Shown here: piece by piece, positions 1-5,539 of the stretch
Layout of the letters: each line of letters opens with the position of its first letter
Position numbering within the stretch: the first letter of the stretch is position 1
DNA from: JADKCL01 sp031424495
GTDB taxonomy: Bacteria > Bacteroidota > Bacteroidia > J057 > JADKCL01
Reading direction: 5' to 3'
Length of the DNA: 5,539 bases
Assembly: GCA_031424495.1 (NCBI GenBank)
Contig: JANPHP010000010.1
Span: 1-5,539, forward strand
Notes under the pieces: model-generated
Database searches by the model: none
Told to the model about the DNA's origin: nothing
The model's input: only the letters and a program-made list of their open reading frames with translations
Translations under genes and position numbers: made by a program

Positions 1-26
1 AATGTCAATGCGATTTTCTTATACAT
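1..26 (-). CDS. Possible start of a truncated gene leaving the left edge
   Basis: An ATG on the minus strand at 26-24 opens a frame reading M-Y-K-K-I-A-L-T up to the window edge. A short basic stretch followed by hydrophobic residues is how a signal peptide usually begins, so this may be the N-terminus of an exported or membrane protein. It lies about 110 bases downstream of the OstA-like gene on the same strand, and a possible promoter sits just upstream at 69-101. There is no clear ribosome binding site, but none of the other genes here has one either. Eight codons are too few to name a product, and a chance ATG cannot be excluded. Confidence 0.35.
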
Positions 27-68
27 GTTCTTGATATTTTAAAATTTGATGAGGAATAAAACCTGAAG

Positions 69-101
69 CAATAATAAGCAAAATCTCTGCCATGTTGCAA
101 A
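69..101 (-). promoter_or_regulatory. Possible Bacteroidota-type promoter for the leftmost gene
   Basis: On the minus strand, TTTG (forward CAAA at 98-101) is followed after 21 bases by TATTATTG (forward 69-76). This matches the phylum's TTTG / TAnnTTTG promoter with one mismatch in the -7 box. Transcription would start near 60-64, leaving a leader of roughly 35 bases before the ATG at 26. The evidence is motif and spacing only, and such AT-rich matches can arise by chance. Confidence 0.3.
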
Positions 102-135
102 TTCGCTTTGAAAATGCAGGCTCCTATCCAGAATT

Positions 136-2400
136 TTACCGTTTTCTGATCTCCACATCGTTGAATTCAGCGTCTTTACCGGGCACATTCGGCGTTTTGC
201 GCAGCTGATTCTTGATGATGTACTTTTGGTGGCGGTCATACATCCGCTTGCCTTTCATTCGAATTTTGAGGGTCTTGCGTTCCAACTTCGCCTTCTCCTT
301 GGCCTGAATCTCAGCCTTTGTGGGCTTGGTTTTCAGATCCTTCTTGAATTCTTTCCAGCGCTGCTTGAAACTAACCTTTGGCTTCGCCTTTTTCTCCGCT
401 TTTGCCTGTGCGCGCAGCGCACGTTTGGCCCGCATCCTTTTCTTATGTGCTACCCGCAACTGCTTGAAATTCATCTTGCGGCGCTCTTCCTTCGTTAGCT
501 TTTTGAGTGCTGCGTCCAAATCTTTGGGATTTCCCTTGCCGGTGAGACCACCTTTGCCTGTAACTGCTGAGGTGCCTGCTGTATCGCTAGCGAGGGTATC
601 GACCAGCAACGTGTCGATGCCGACAACCAGGGAGTCGCCAGGTAGTCCGCCTTCAGGCACGGTCGGCAAGGTATCCTCGGCCACGAATGGCAGGGGAGCG
701 GGAAGGTAAATGCTGTCTTCGAGCAAATGCATGATCTCAAATTCGACATCTTCGATTTCCCACAGCAAGGTATCCAAGCGCAATTTGAGGGGATCGCGCT
801 CCATTTCCTTGCGGTAGATCACACCATTGACCCAACCTGGCAATACGGGCCGCTCAGCTTCGCGCCAAAGGAATCCGTCGAGCTGATTTTCCTTGTACAG
901 CACCATGTGGATCGGGAAAAATTCACCCTCAGGCTTGTCTTTAAATAGGATGCGATTGGGTTTGTTTTCCTTGAAGTCGATGAGCATGTCGCTGCAACGG
1001 GCTTTGTTCATGCCCATGTACTGCTCCTTGTCGTCTTTGGTGAAGTAGATGCTCTCACTATTGCCAAAAATCCACATGGTACGCAGATTTTTGTCTTCAA
1101 ACTTGGCAAACATTTGCTTGCCTTTGATTTGATTGTAGCCGACCGTATCTTCTTGGGTGATGATGAATGGGCTGCTTGGGATCGACATGGAGTCGATCGT
1201 GCCATATCGCATCTGCAGCATGATGGTATCGCCGGTGATTTGGCTCTTCTCAGACCACAAGGCAGGCGATTGGTAGAAAAACATCAGCGAATCATCGTAC
1301 CAATACGCAAGCGAGTCACAGACGCCCTGCATATCCTTGGTAAGGAAAAATGCATCACCAGAAGCCATAAAATAGCGCTTGTCTTCAAGGGTGTCCTTAA
1401 AGGTGCTCAGTGTATCTGCAAACAGAAACAAGGTATCGTTGTCGAGTCGCTGCACAGCAAATGCGCTGTCGGTTACAAAGGTCGCCTCCGTTTTGGACCT
1501 GAACTCACCATATTTCCCAAAAACCGTGAGGCTGCTGTCAATTTGCTCTAGCCTGATGGCGCCATGGGCCTTGCCAAGGTCGCGTCCCTGGTCATATTCG
1601 ATGGTGTCTGCGTATAGTGTATAAGTAGTGTCGCCGATCGAGGCATTTTGATGGAGCAAGGCGTACTTATGATCGGTATCATAGTAACCATCCTCGGTGT
1701 ACATGCTGTTCACCGAGTCATTGACCCAAGTAGGTGCCAAGAAAAATGCGACTTTGGTACCCGTATTGTAGCCCAGTGTATCGGTGACCATCGTGAAGCT
1801 GGGATTGACCAATTTCACACCCTGCTTGAAATAGGCCATTTCCGACTTAGGATAATAGTAGCCCTTTTGGCTCGTGAGTACGTTGTCGTCACTGGTGATC
1901 TCACCTTTGAGCAAGTACTCGGCGTAGTCCTGAATGCGGTAGTAGGAGAGGTGAGGGGTGCGCAAGACCACGCGCTTGTCTGTGAGGACCACGTGGTCCC
2001 AGAAATCGATGATCTTGGTATTGCCGTTGAAAGTGAGGCGGTCAGCTGTGATTGTGCGCCGCATCGAGTCGGGCATGTGTTGGTTCATCACGATCTTCAC
2101 CCGTCCAAACGCCTCTATATAATTGCTGTCTACATATTGGTATGCGCTGTCGCAGTAGAGCACGGCCGTGTCTTGCCGCAAGATCACATGCCCGAGTAGT
2201 TTGCGAATGCGTATGCTGTCTGCCCCGAAGGTTGCATAGTAAAAGACGTCGGTCGAGTCGATGATGATTTGGTTGCCACCGTCCACAGGCTTCGGTGGGA
2301 GCGGGGCAACCTGTTGTGCCTGAGCGGTCACGCACAGCAGCCATAGGCCCAGCAAGCTTGCAAGGGTCTTCAAACTGATATATATGTTACGCTGCTGCAT
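136..2400 (-). CDS. OstA/LptA-like periplasmic protein with basic C-terminal tail
   Basis: This 754-residue protein resembles the Bacteroidota OstA-like family (LptA/LptD N-terminal type, OstA domain). Family members are beta-jelly-roll proteins thought to carry lipopolysaccharide across the periplasm; the role here is inferred from that resemblance. Residues 1-28 form a signal peptide with a hydrophobic core and a likely cleavage site after A-Q-A (26-28). Residues about 45-470 are rich in short beta-type repeats of the pattern D-T/S-x-x-Y followed by A-x-G-x-V, for example around 80-103, 113-140, 262-285, 327-352 and 360-395. A linker (about 575-625) rich in D, T, G and P carries repeated D-T-L. 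Residues 631-730 are then strikingly basic, with 41 Lys/Arg and only 9 Asp/Glu. The start is supported by the signal peptide immediately after the ATG; there is no Shine-Dalgarno sequence. It is transcribed away from tilS. The protein is not LptD itself, since no large barrel domain is recognisable. Confidence 0.85.
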   Translation of the reverse strand: MQQRNIYISLKTLASLLGLWLLCVTAQAQQVAPLPPKPVDGGNQIIIDSTDVFYYATFGADSIRIRKLLGHVILRQDTAVLYCDSAYQYVDSNYIEAFGRVKIVMNQHMPDSMRRTITADRLTFNGNTKIIDFWDHVVLTDKRVVLRTPHLSYYRIQDYAEYLLKGEITSDDNVLTSQKGYYYPKSEMAYFKQGVKLVNPSFTMVTDTLGYNTGTKVAFFLAPTWVNDSVNSMYTEDGYYDTDHKYALLHQNASIGDTTYTLYADTIEYDQGRDLGKAHGAIRLEQIDSSLTVFGKYGEFRSKTEATFVTDSAFAVQRLDNDTLFLFADTLSTFKDTLEDKRYFMASGDAFFLTKDMQGVCDSLAYWYDDSLMFFYQSPALWSEKSQITGDTIMLQMRYGTIDSMSIPSSPFIITQEDTVGYNQIKGKQMFAKFEDKNLRTMWIFGNSESIYFTKDDKEQYMGMNKARCSDMLIDFKENKPNRILFKDKPEGEFFPIHMVLYKENQLDGFLWREAERPVLPGWVNGVIYRKEMERDPLKLRLDTLLWEIEDVEFEIMHLLEDSIYLPAPLPFVAEDTLPTVPEGGLPGDSLVVGIDTLLVDTLASDTAGTSAVTGKGGLTGKGNPKDLDAALKKLTKEERRKMNFKQLRVAHKKRMRAKRALRAQAKAEKKAKPKVSFKQRWKEFKKDLKTKPTKAEIQAKEKAKLERKTLKIRMKGKRMYDRHQKYIIKNQLRKTPNVPGKDAEFNDVEIRKR

Positions 2401-2546
2401 TTCAAGAAAGCCGCCAAATTACGACAAAAGCCATTGCCCCTCCAATTGCAAATCCAAAGTTGAGGCGTCAAACAGCCTTTTCGGGCTAGGTTTTCAACAA
2501 AATCCACTTAGACCTGCTTATTATTGCACTAAATCCCTCAATTCGG
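2401..2546. promoter_or_regulatory. Divergent intergenic region between OstA-like gene and tilS
   Basis: These 146 bases must hold the start signals of both flanking genes, which point away from each other. For tilS, TATTATTG at 2519-2526 is one mismatch from the TAnnTTTG -7 box and would give a leader of about 14 bases, but only a T-run (2491-2494) stands where the -33 TTTG should be. A second weak candidate is TAGGTTTT at 2487-2494. For the OstA-like gene, the best minus-strand candidate is TAATTTG (forward 2415-2421) with ATTG 21 bases upstream (forward 2443-2446). It has a one-base-short -7 spacing and would leave almost no leader. A small inverted repeat, AGCC/GGCT, lies around 2474-2487. 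None of these is strong on its own. Confidence 0.3.
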
Positions 2547-3929
2547 ATGCCAAATATCATCGACCGCGTCACAAATTTCATTTCCCAGCAGGCGATGCCG
2601 CCTCCGGGGAGTACTGTGGTGTTGGCTCTGAGTGGTGGGCTTGATTCGGTGGCACTATTGCTGATACTACAGGAATTGAAATACAAGTTGACCATCGCGC
2701 ATTGCAACTTTGGCTTGCGCGATGAAGCTTTGGAGGATGAAGCTTGGGTGCGTGCGCTCGCTCGGCAGCACGGCATACCTCTATATGTGCGTCGATTTAC
2801 AGCAGCAGATTTTGCGCATTACGCAGGGGAGGGGACGCAGCAGGCGGCCCGCAAGCTGCGCTATGCTTTTTTTGAGGAGGTCATGGCCGCGCAAAGCATC
2901 GCCTTTTGCGCGACAGCCCACCATGCCGACGATCAGTTGGAGACCCAGGTGATGTCTTTTTTCAGGGGAAGCGGGAGGGAATTGCTCCATTCTATCCCTG
3001 CTGTTCGCGGTGCGTATTTCAGACCCCTACTGCCAATCCGCAAGCACGAATTGCAGGATTGGCTGCAAGCACGTGGCCAAGACTGGCGCCATGACCGCTC
3101 CAATGACAAGGACGCCTATCAGCGCAACCTCGTTCGCAATCAATTGCTGCCGCTCTTGGAGCAGCTACAACCCAATTTTCGGGAGCATTTTGCAGCGCAG
3201 GCCGAGCGGCATGCGGCGCAGATGACCTTACTGGATCAAACCATGGAGGCCATGCTACCGGCAGTCGTGGTGATCGAGGGGAATGAAAGCAAATTGGATT
3301 GGGAGGCATGCATGGGGCAATGGGGAGCGACGCAGGCCATGGTTTTTGTGGAATGGTGGCTGGATCGGCAAGGCTTTTGGGCTGGACAGATCACCGAATT
3401 GATGAAATTGCTGCAATCAGCCACTGGAGCTCGGATGCAATTTGGAAGGCAAGAGGTCTTGCGTGATCGCCAATGGCTGATCCTGCGCCAGATTTCGGAT
3501 GCGCCATCGATGGAGGTGATGACGTTGAATTTTGACCTGGAGCAAATATGGCAATGGGACTATGCAGGCGAAAGCCTGCAATCGCGGCCTGTTCCCAAGC
3601 CAAAACAATTTGATGGAGCTCTTGGCATCGAGTCACATTGGTTGGATCCGCAAAAGCTCATTCTCCCGTTGCGCATCCGTCCTTGGCAAAAAGGAGATCG
3701 TTACCAGCCGCTAGGGCTGCGAGGAACCAAACTTATCAGCGATATTCTCATCGACCAAAAGCGCAATCAATGGGAAAAGGACCAAGCATGGGTCATCGAG
3801 GATGCCGAGGGAATCATTTTGCTATCGGGCTATCGCATCGCGCAAAGGGTCGCCCTTACCACGGAGTCCTCACAGTGCATCCAAATTACCCGCCTCAATG
3901 CTACACGCAGTGCCTCCCAAGGCCATTGA
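2547..3929 (+). CDS. tilS: tRNA(Ile)-lysidine synthetase
   Basis: TilS is a cytoplasmic ATP-dependent ligase that joins lysine to the wobble cytidine (C34) of the CAU-anticodon tRNA-Ile. The modified base, lysidine, makes the tRNA read AUA and be charged with isoleucine. The 460-residue product has the N-type PP-loop S-G-G-L-D-S at 29-34, which binds ATP. It also has the family motifs A-H-C-N-F-G-L-R at 51-58, A-H-H-A-D-D-Q-L-E-T at 124-133, R-P-L-L at 159-162, and D-R-S-N followed by R-N-L-V-R-N at 183-198. The middle region (about 215-320) is the less conserved tRNA-binding part. The C-terminal TilS domain is recognised at about 375-411 by R-I-R-P-W-Q-K-G-D-R, P-L-G-L-R-G-T-K and S-D-I-L-I-D. 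Length is normal for the family and no key motif is missing. No Shine-Dalgarno precedes the ATG. The gene stands apart from its neighbours, so it is probably transcribed alone. AUA decoding is essential in most bacteria, so the gene is probably essential. Confidence 0.96.
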   Translation: MPNIIDRVTNFISQQAMPPPGSTVVLALSGGLDSVALLLILQELKYKLTIAHCNFGLRDEALEDEAWVRALARQHGIPLYVRRFTAADFAHYAGEGTQQAARKLRYAFFEEVMAAQSIAFCATAHHADDQLETQVMSFFRGSGRELLHSIPAVRGAYFRPLLPIRKHELQDWLQARGQDWRHDRSNDKDAYQRNLVRNQLLPLLEQLQPNFREHFAAQAERHAAQMTLLDQTMEAMLPAVVVIEGNESKLDWEACMGQWGATQAMVFVEWWLDRQGFWAGQITELMKLLQSATGARMQFGRQEVLRDRQWLILRQISDAPSMEVMTLNFDLEQIWQWDYAGESLQSRPVPKPKQFDGALGIESHWLDPQKLILPLRIRPWQKGDRYQPLGLRGTKLISDILIDQKRNQWEKDQAWVIEDAEGIILLSGYRIAQRVALTTESSQCIQITRLNATRSASQGH

Positions 3930-3954
3930 GCGAGGAGTTCTAGTCGATTCGCTC
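3928..3954 (+). other. Small inverted repeat overlapping the tilS stop codon
   Basis: GAGCGA at 3928-3933 is perfectly complementary to TCGCTC at 3949-3954, with a 15-base loop; its first two bases belong to the tilS TGA stop. An alternative pairing, AGGAG (3933-3937) with CTCCT (3952-3956), overlaps the same bases, so only one can form at a time. The hairpin could mark the end of the tilS transcript or protect its 3' end. No T-run follows, so it is not a standard intrinsic terminator. Confidence 0.3.
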
Positions 3955-4176
3955 CTGCAATACAGCTTGATATTCGTCGCTGCATTCACCAACCTATATA
4001 TAGCAGCGTCAAGTACTATATAATAATAGCAAACATAGTTGATCACCGAGGGCCATTCTCACCACCGCAAAGCCTCCAAAGGTTGTGATCCACTTCAGCA
4101 CTGTGTAACTCATCCGTATTCATGACCTTGCCTCGCCCACATGGATTGCGTAGGTTCGAACCCAAATTAGTTCTGA
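3930..4176. other. Non-coding spacer between tilS and the TPR gene
   Basis: I see no convincing gene in these 247 bases. The first part holds the inverted repeat at the tilS stop and a second one, CGCTGC (3978-3983) with GCAGCG (4003-4008), enclosing 19 bases. Next comes an AT-rich island at about 3994-4030. It contains the palindrome CTATATATAG (3994-4003) and a related CTATATA stretch at 4015-4021, each followed by TAGCA within a few bases. A further 6-bp inverted repeat, GATCAC/GTGATC, spans 4041-4090. The last 50 bases contain a possible promoter for the TPR gene. Confidence 0.5.
4127..4158 (+). promoter_or_regulatory. Possible promoter of the TPR lipoprotein gene
   Basis: CTTG (4127-4130) and TAGGTTCG (4151-4158) are each one mismatch from the Bacteroidota -33 TTTG and -7 TAnnTTTG boxes and are separated by 20 bases, a normal spacing. 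Transcription would start near 4165, about a dozen bases before the ATG at 4177. Evidence is motif, spacing and position only. Confidence 0.3.
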
Positions 4177-5274
4177 ATGAAATCCAAGACGCTTGTCATC
4201 ACCCTTTCCCTATTCGCAACGCTGCTCAGCTGGGCCTGCGTGGAAAAATCACCCGAAGCAGGTTCGGGCATTGCCGCCATCGACACGACTGCCATCGATA
4301 CCGCTTCGCCAGAGGCTCGTTTGCGCAGATTTACCGAGCAGCTCAAGTTTGGCCCCAAAAATTGGAACCTCTGGTATCAGCGTTCCCTTGCGCTCTATGA
4401 AATGGGAAATATGCCGCGCGCGATGGAAGACATCGACAAAGCCATTGAATACAGTATTACCGAACCATCGGCCTACCACCTGCGCGGCTTCTATTATTAT
4501 GTGCAGAAAGAGGACAGCGCCGCGCTGCGCGATTTCCAGCGAGCCGCCGACCTGCAATCAGAAAATCCTGAGACCTATTATCAAATCGGAAACATCTATT
4601 TCTTCCGGCGCAACTACGGCAAGGCAGAGGAGGCCTATGATCAAGCGATCAAGCTGGACTCCTTGGAACCCACTTATGTCTTTGCAAAGGGGCTCATGCG
4701 CAAGCAGCAAGGGCAGATCGACAAAGCAATTGCACTCTACAACGATGCACTCAAGTGCGACCCCACCTTTGTCAAAGCACTGTTGGCCCTGCACGACGTC
4801 TATCTCATCGACAAAAACAATCCCGACCAGGCCTACGTGTTCAATGAGCGGGTATTGCTCATCGACTCGACCCAGGCGCTAGCGCATTTCAACCAAGGAA
4901 ACTTCTTCATGGTGCGAGCGAGCAAGGTCACCGACCCCAAACGGGCGATCGATTATGAAGCATTGATGAAAATTGCGATTGCGGAATATGCCTCAGCATT
5001 GAAGTCGGATCCCAAATTTGTGCAGGCGCTCTACAACCGAGGGTACAGTTATTTCCTTCTGCATTCCTATGAACCGGCCCTGATCGACTTTTCTCGCATC
5101 ACAGAACTAGATCCTTTTCACCGCGACGCCTTTTATATGAAGGCCAATATTCAAGAATTTCAGGGAGATCTTCCCAGTGCCCTCGCGAACTACAAGCGAG
5201 CATTGGAAATCGACCCAAAATTTAATGACGCAGCCGTCGCAGTCAAAGAGCTGACAGTTAAGCTAGAACACTAA
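4177..5274 (+). CDS. TPR-repeat predicted lipoprotein
   Basis: The 365-residue product begins with a lipoprotein-type signal peptide: basic M-K-S-K, a hydrophobic stretch, then L-L-S-W-A-C with Cys21 as the likely lipidated residue. The W at -2 is not ideal for a lipobox. After a short D/T/A-rich linker (about 22-45) almost the whole protein is tetratricopeptide repeats, helix pairs that bind partner proteins. I count about eight units, near 65-98, 99-132, 133-166, 167-200, 201-234, 235-282, 283-316 and 317-350. Several end in the typical A-x-x-x-Y/F-x-x-A-L/I-x-x-D-P pattern. The sixth unit is longer than the usual 34 residues, with an insertion around V-T-D-P-K-R-A-I-D-Y (251-260). No enzymatic domain is visible, so the function is unknown. 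A membrane-anchored scaffold facing the periplasm or cell surface is the reasonable inference. The signal peptide supports the chosen start; no Shine-Dalgarno is present. It is probably a single-gene unit, with strong promoters for another gene starting about 50 bases after its stop. Confidence 0.88.
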   Translation: MKSKTLVITLSLFATLLSWACVEKSPEAGSGIAAIDTTAIDTASPEARLRRFTEQLKFGPKNWNLWYQRSLALYEMGNMPRAMEDIDKAIEYSITEPSAYHLRGFYYYVQKEDSAALRDFQRAADLQSENPETYYQIGNIYFFRRNYGKAEEAYDQAIKLDSLEPTYVFAKGLMRKQQGQIDKAIALYNDALKCDPTFVKALLALHDVYLIDKNNPDQAYVFNERVLLIDSTQALAHFNQGNFFMVRASKVTDPKRAIDYEALMKIAIAEYASALKSDPKFVQALYNRGYSYFLLHSYEPALIDFSRITELDPFHRDAFYMKANIQEFQGDLPSALANYKRALEIDPKFNDAAVAVKELTVKLEH

Positions 5275-5321
5275 TTGCTGAAAAAAATATCAAGAAAAGA
5301 TGAAAAAAAGTTGGGGTATAG

Positions 5322-5352
5322 TTTGCTAATGCAAAAACGCCCGTTACCTTTG
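5322..5352 (+). promoter_or_regulatory. Tandem promoter P1, Bacteroidota consensus
   Basis: TTTG at 5322-5325 and TACCTTTG at 5345-5352 match the -33 TTTG and -7 TAnnTTTG boxes exactly, 19 bases apart. Upstream lies an A-rich stretch (5280-5310) that could act like an UP element. Transcription should start a few bases after 5352 and run right, through P2 and P3. It starts about 50 bases after the TPR gene stop, so it serves a gene beyond the window rather than the TPR gene. Confidence 0.75.
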
Positions 5353-5415
5353 CATCCGCTTTAGGGCAGTAACGAAAGTCTTCGAAAAAAAGATTTTCAT
5401 TCTTTGAAAAAAAAT

Positions 5416-5446
5416 GTTGCTAGTTAAGAAAAGGTTCTTAACTTTG
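5416..5446 (+). promoter_or_regulatory. Tandem promoter P2, Bacteroidota consensus
   Basis: GTTG at 5416-5419 (one mismatch from TTTG) and TAACTTTG at 5439-5446 are 19 bases apart, the same spacing as P1. Eight A residues (5407-5414) lie just upstream of the -33 box. The bases after the -7 box, GCAGCCGCTT, nearly repeat those after P1 (GCATCCGCTT). The -7 boxes of P1 and P2 are 94 bases apart. Confidence 0.75.
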
Positions 5447-5505
5447 CAGCCGCTTCTAACCAGAGGGGTTTTTGAAAAAAGATTCTAAAAGTTTTGAAGA
5501 AAAAG

Positions 5506-5535
5506 TTTGCAGAGTGAAAATAAGTAGTAACTTTG
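5506..5535 (+). promoter_or_regulatory. Tandem promoter P3, Bacteroidota consensus
   Basis: TTTG at 5506-5509 and TAACTTTG at 5528-5535 match both boxes exactly, 18 bases apart. An A-rich tract (5500-5504) precedes the -33 box as in P1 and P2. Its -7 box lies 89 bases after that of P2. The start point falls at or just past the window end, so the driven gene is not visible. Confidence 0.75.
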
Positions 5536-5539
5536 CAAT

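Larger units (their letters stand above)
5292..5539 (+). repeat. Three imperfect direct repeats carrying tandem promoters
   Basis: The tract contains three related units of roughly 90 bp. Each has an A-rich run with AAGAT (near 5296, 5390 and 5479), a second A-run, a TTTGC or GTTGC box, 18-19 bases, then TACCTTTGCA or TAACTTTGCA. The first two continue with CCGCTT (5355-5360 and 5450-5455); the third is cut by the window edge just after TTTGCAAT. The units agree in the functional boxes and spacing but differ between them, so they look like old or selected duplications rather than a recent one. No reading frame of note is present. Confidence 0.6.

Noticed and set aside
39..239. A 66-codon minus-strand frame overlapping the end of the OstA-like gene.
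   Set aside because: It overlaps the 3' end of a well-supported gene in another frame and its product has no family-like features.
1114..2199. Long plus-strand frames (145 and 183 codons) antisense to the OstA-like gene.
   Set aside because: They lie wholly inside a clear gene on the other strand, have no start signals and show no domain pattern; they are shadows of its codon usage.
4041..4090. Inverted repeat GATCAC/GTGATC in the tilS-TPR spacer.
   Set aside because: Only 6 bp with a 38-base loop, so not persuasive as a hairpin or operator.
4043..4123. A 26-codon minus-strand frame in the spacer before the TPR gene.
   Set aside because: Short, with no ribosome binding site, promoter or recognisable motif; expected by chance.
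4149..4165. GGTTCGAACCC, which looks like a tRNA T-arm.
   Set aside because: The flanks do not pair to a 5-bp T-stem on either strand, and no anticodon arm, D-arm or acceptor stem lies at the right distance. It is better read as part of a candidate promoter and a chance palindrome.
5255..5290. Possible terminator after the TPR gene (TAG/CTA and AGC/GCT pairing around the stop).
   Set aside because: The stem is short and bulged and is followed by A residues, not T residues, on the coding strand.
1..5539. CRISPR array, insertion sequence, transposase, toxin-antitoxin pair or phage genes.
   Set aside because: I saw no regularly spaced identical repeats, terminal inverted repeats with a transposase, or small gene pairs; the only repeats are the promoter units at the right end.

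Overview
The window looks like chromosomal DNA from a member of the Bacteroidota (Bacteroidetes), of fairly balanced base composition. Four things point there. The large minus-strand gene is an OstA/LptA-like protein of the kind annotated in that phylum. No gene has a recognisable Shine-Dalgarno sequence. Candidate promoters fit the phylum's TTTG / TAnnTTTG consensus rather than the -35/-10 consensus of other bacteria. The last 250 bases carry three close copies of that promoter. I cannot assign genus or order.

Layout: (i) 1-26, minus strand, the probable first codons of a gene that continues off the left edge. (ii) 136-2400, minus strand, an exported OstA-like protein with a long, very basic C-terminal tail. 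(iii) 2401-2546, a divergent intergenic region. (iv) 2547-3929, plus strand, tilS, the tRNA(Ile)-lysidine synthetase, with all signature motifs present. (v) 3930-4176, a non-coding spacer with two small inverted repeats, an AT-rich island and a possible promoter. (vi) 4177-5274, plus strand, a predicted lipoprotein built almost entirely of TPR repeats. (vii) 5275-5539, a non-coding A-rich tract with three tandem promoters pointing right, out of the window.

The genes do not form an obvious pathway. The OstA-like protein probably works in the periplasm in lipopolysaccharide transport, TilS modifies the tRNA that reads AUA codons, and the TPR lipoprotein is probably a membrane-anchored protein-interaction scaffold of unknown role. 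The minus-strand genes may form one transcription unit running leftward. tilS and the TPR gene both run rightward but are separated by about 250 bases and are probably transcribed separately.

The most notable element is the tandem promoter array at the right end. Three promoters about 90 bp apart, each with an A-rich upstream tract and at least two with the same early transcribed sequence, suggest a very strongly expressed gene just beyond the window, most likely a ribosomal RNA or other stable-RNA operon. I found no convincing evidence of a new defence, mobile or biosynthetic system here.
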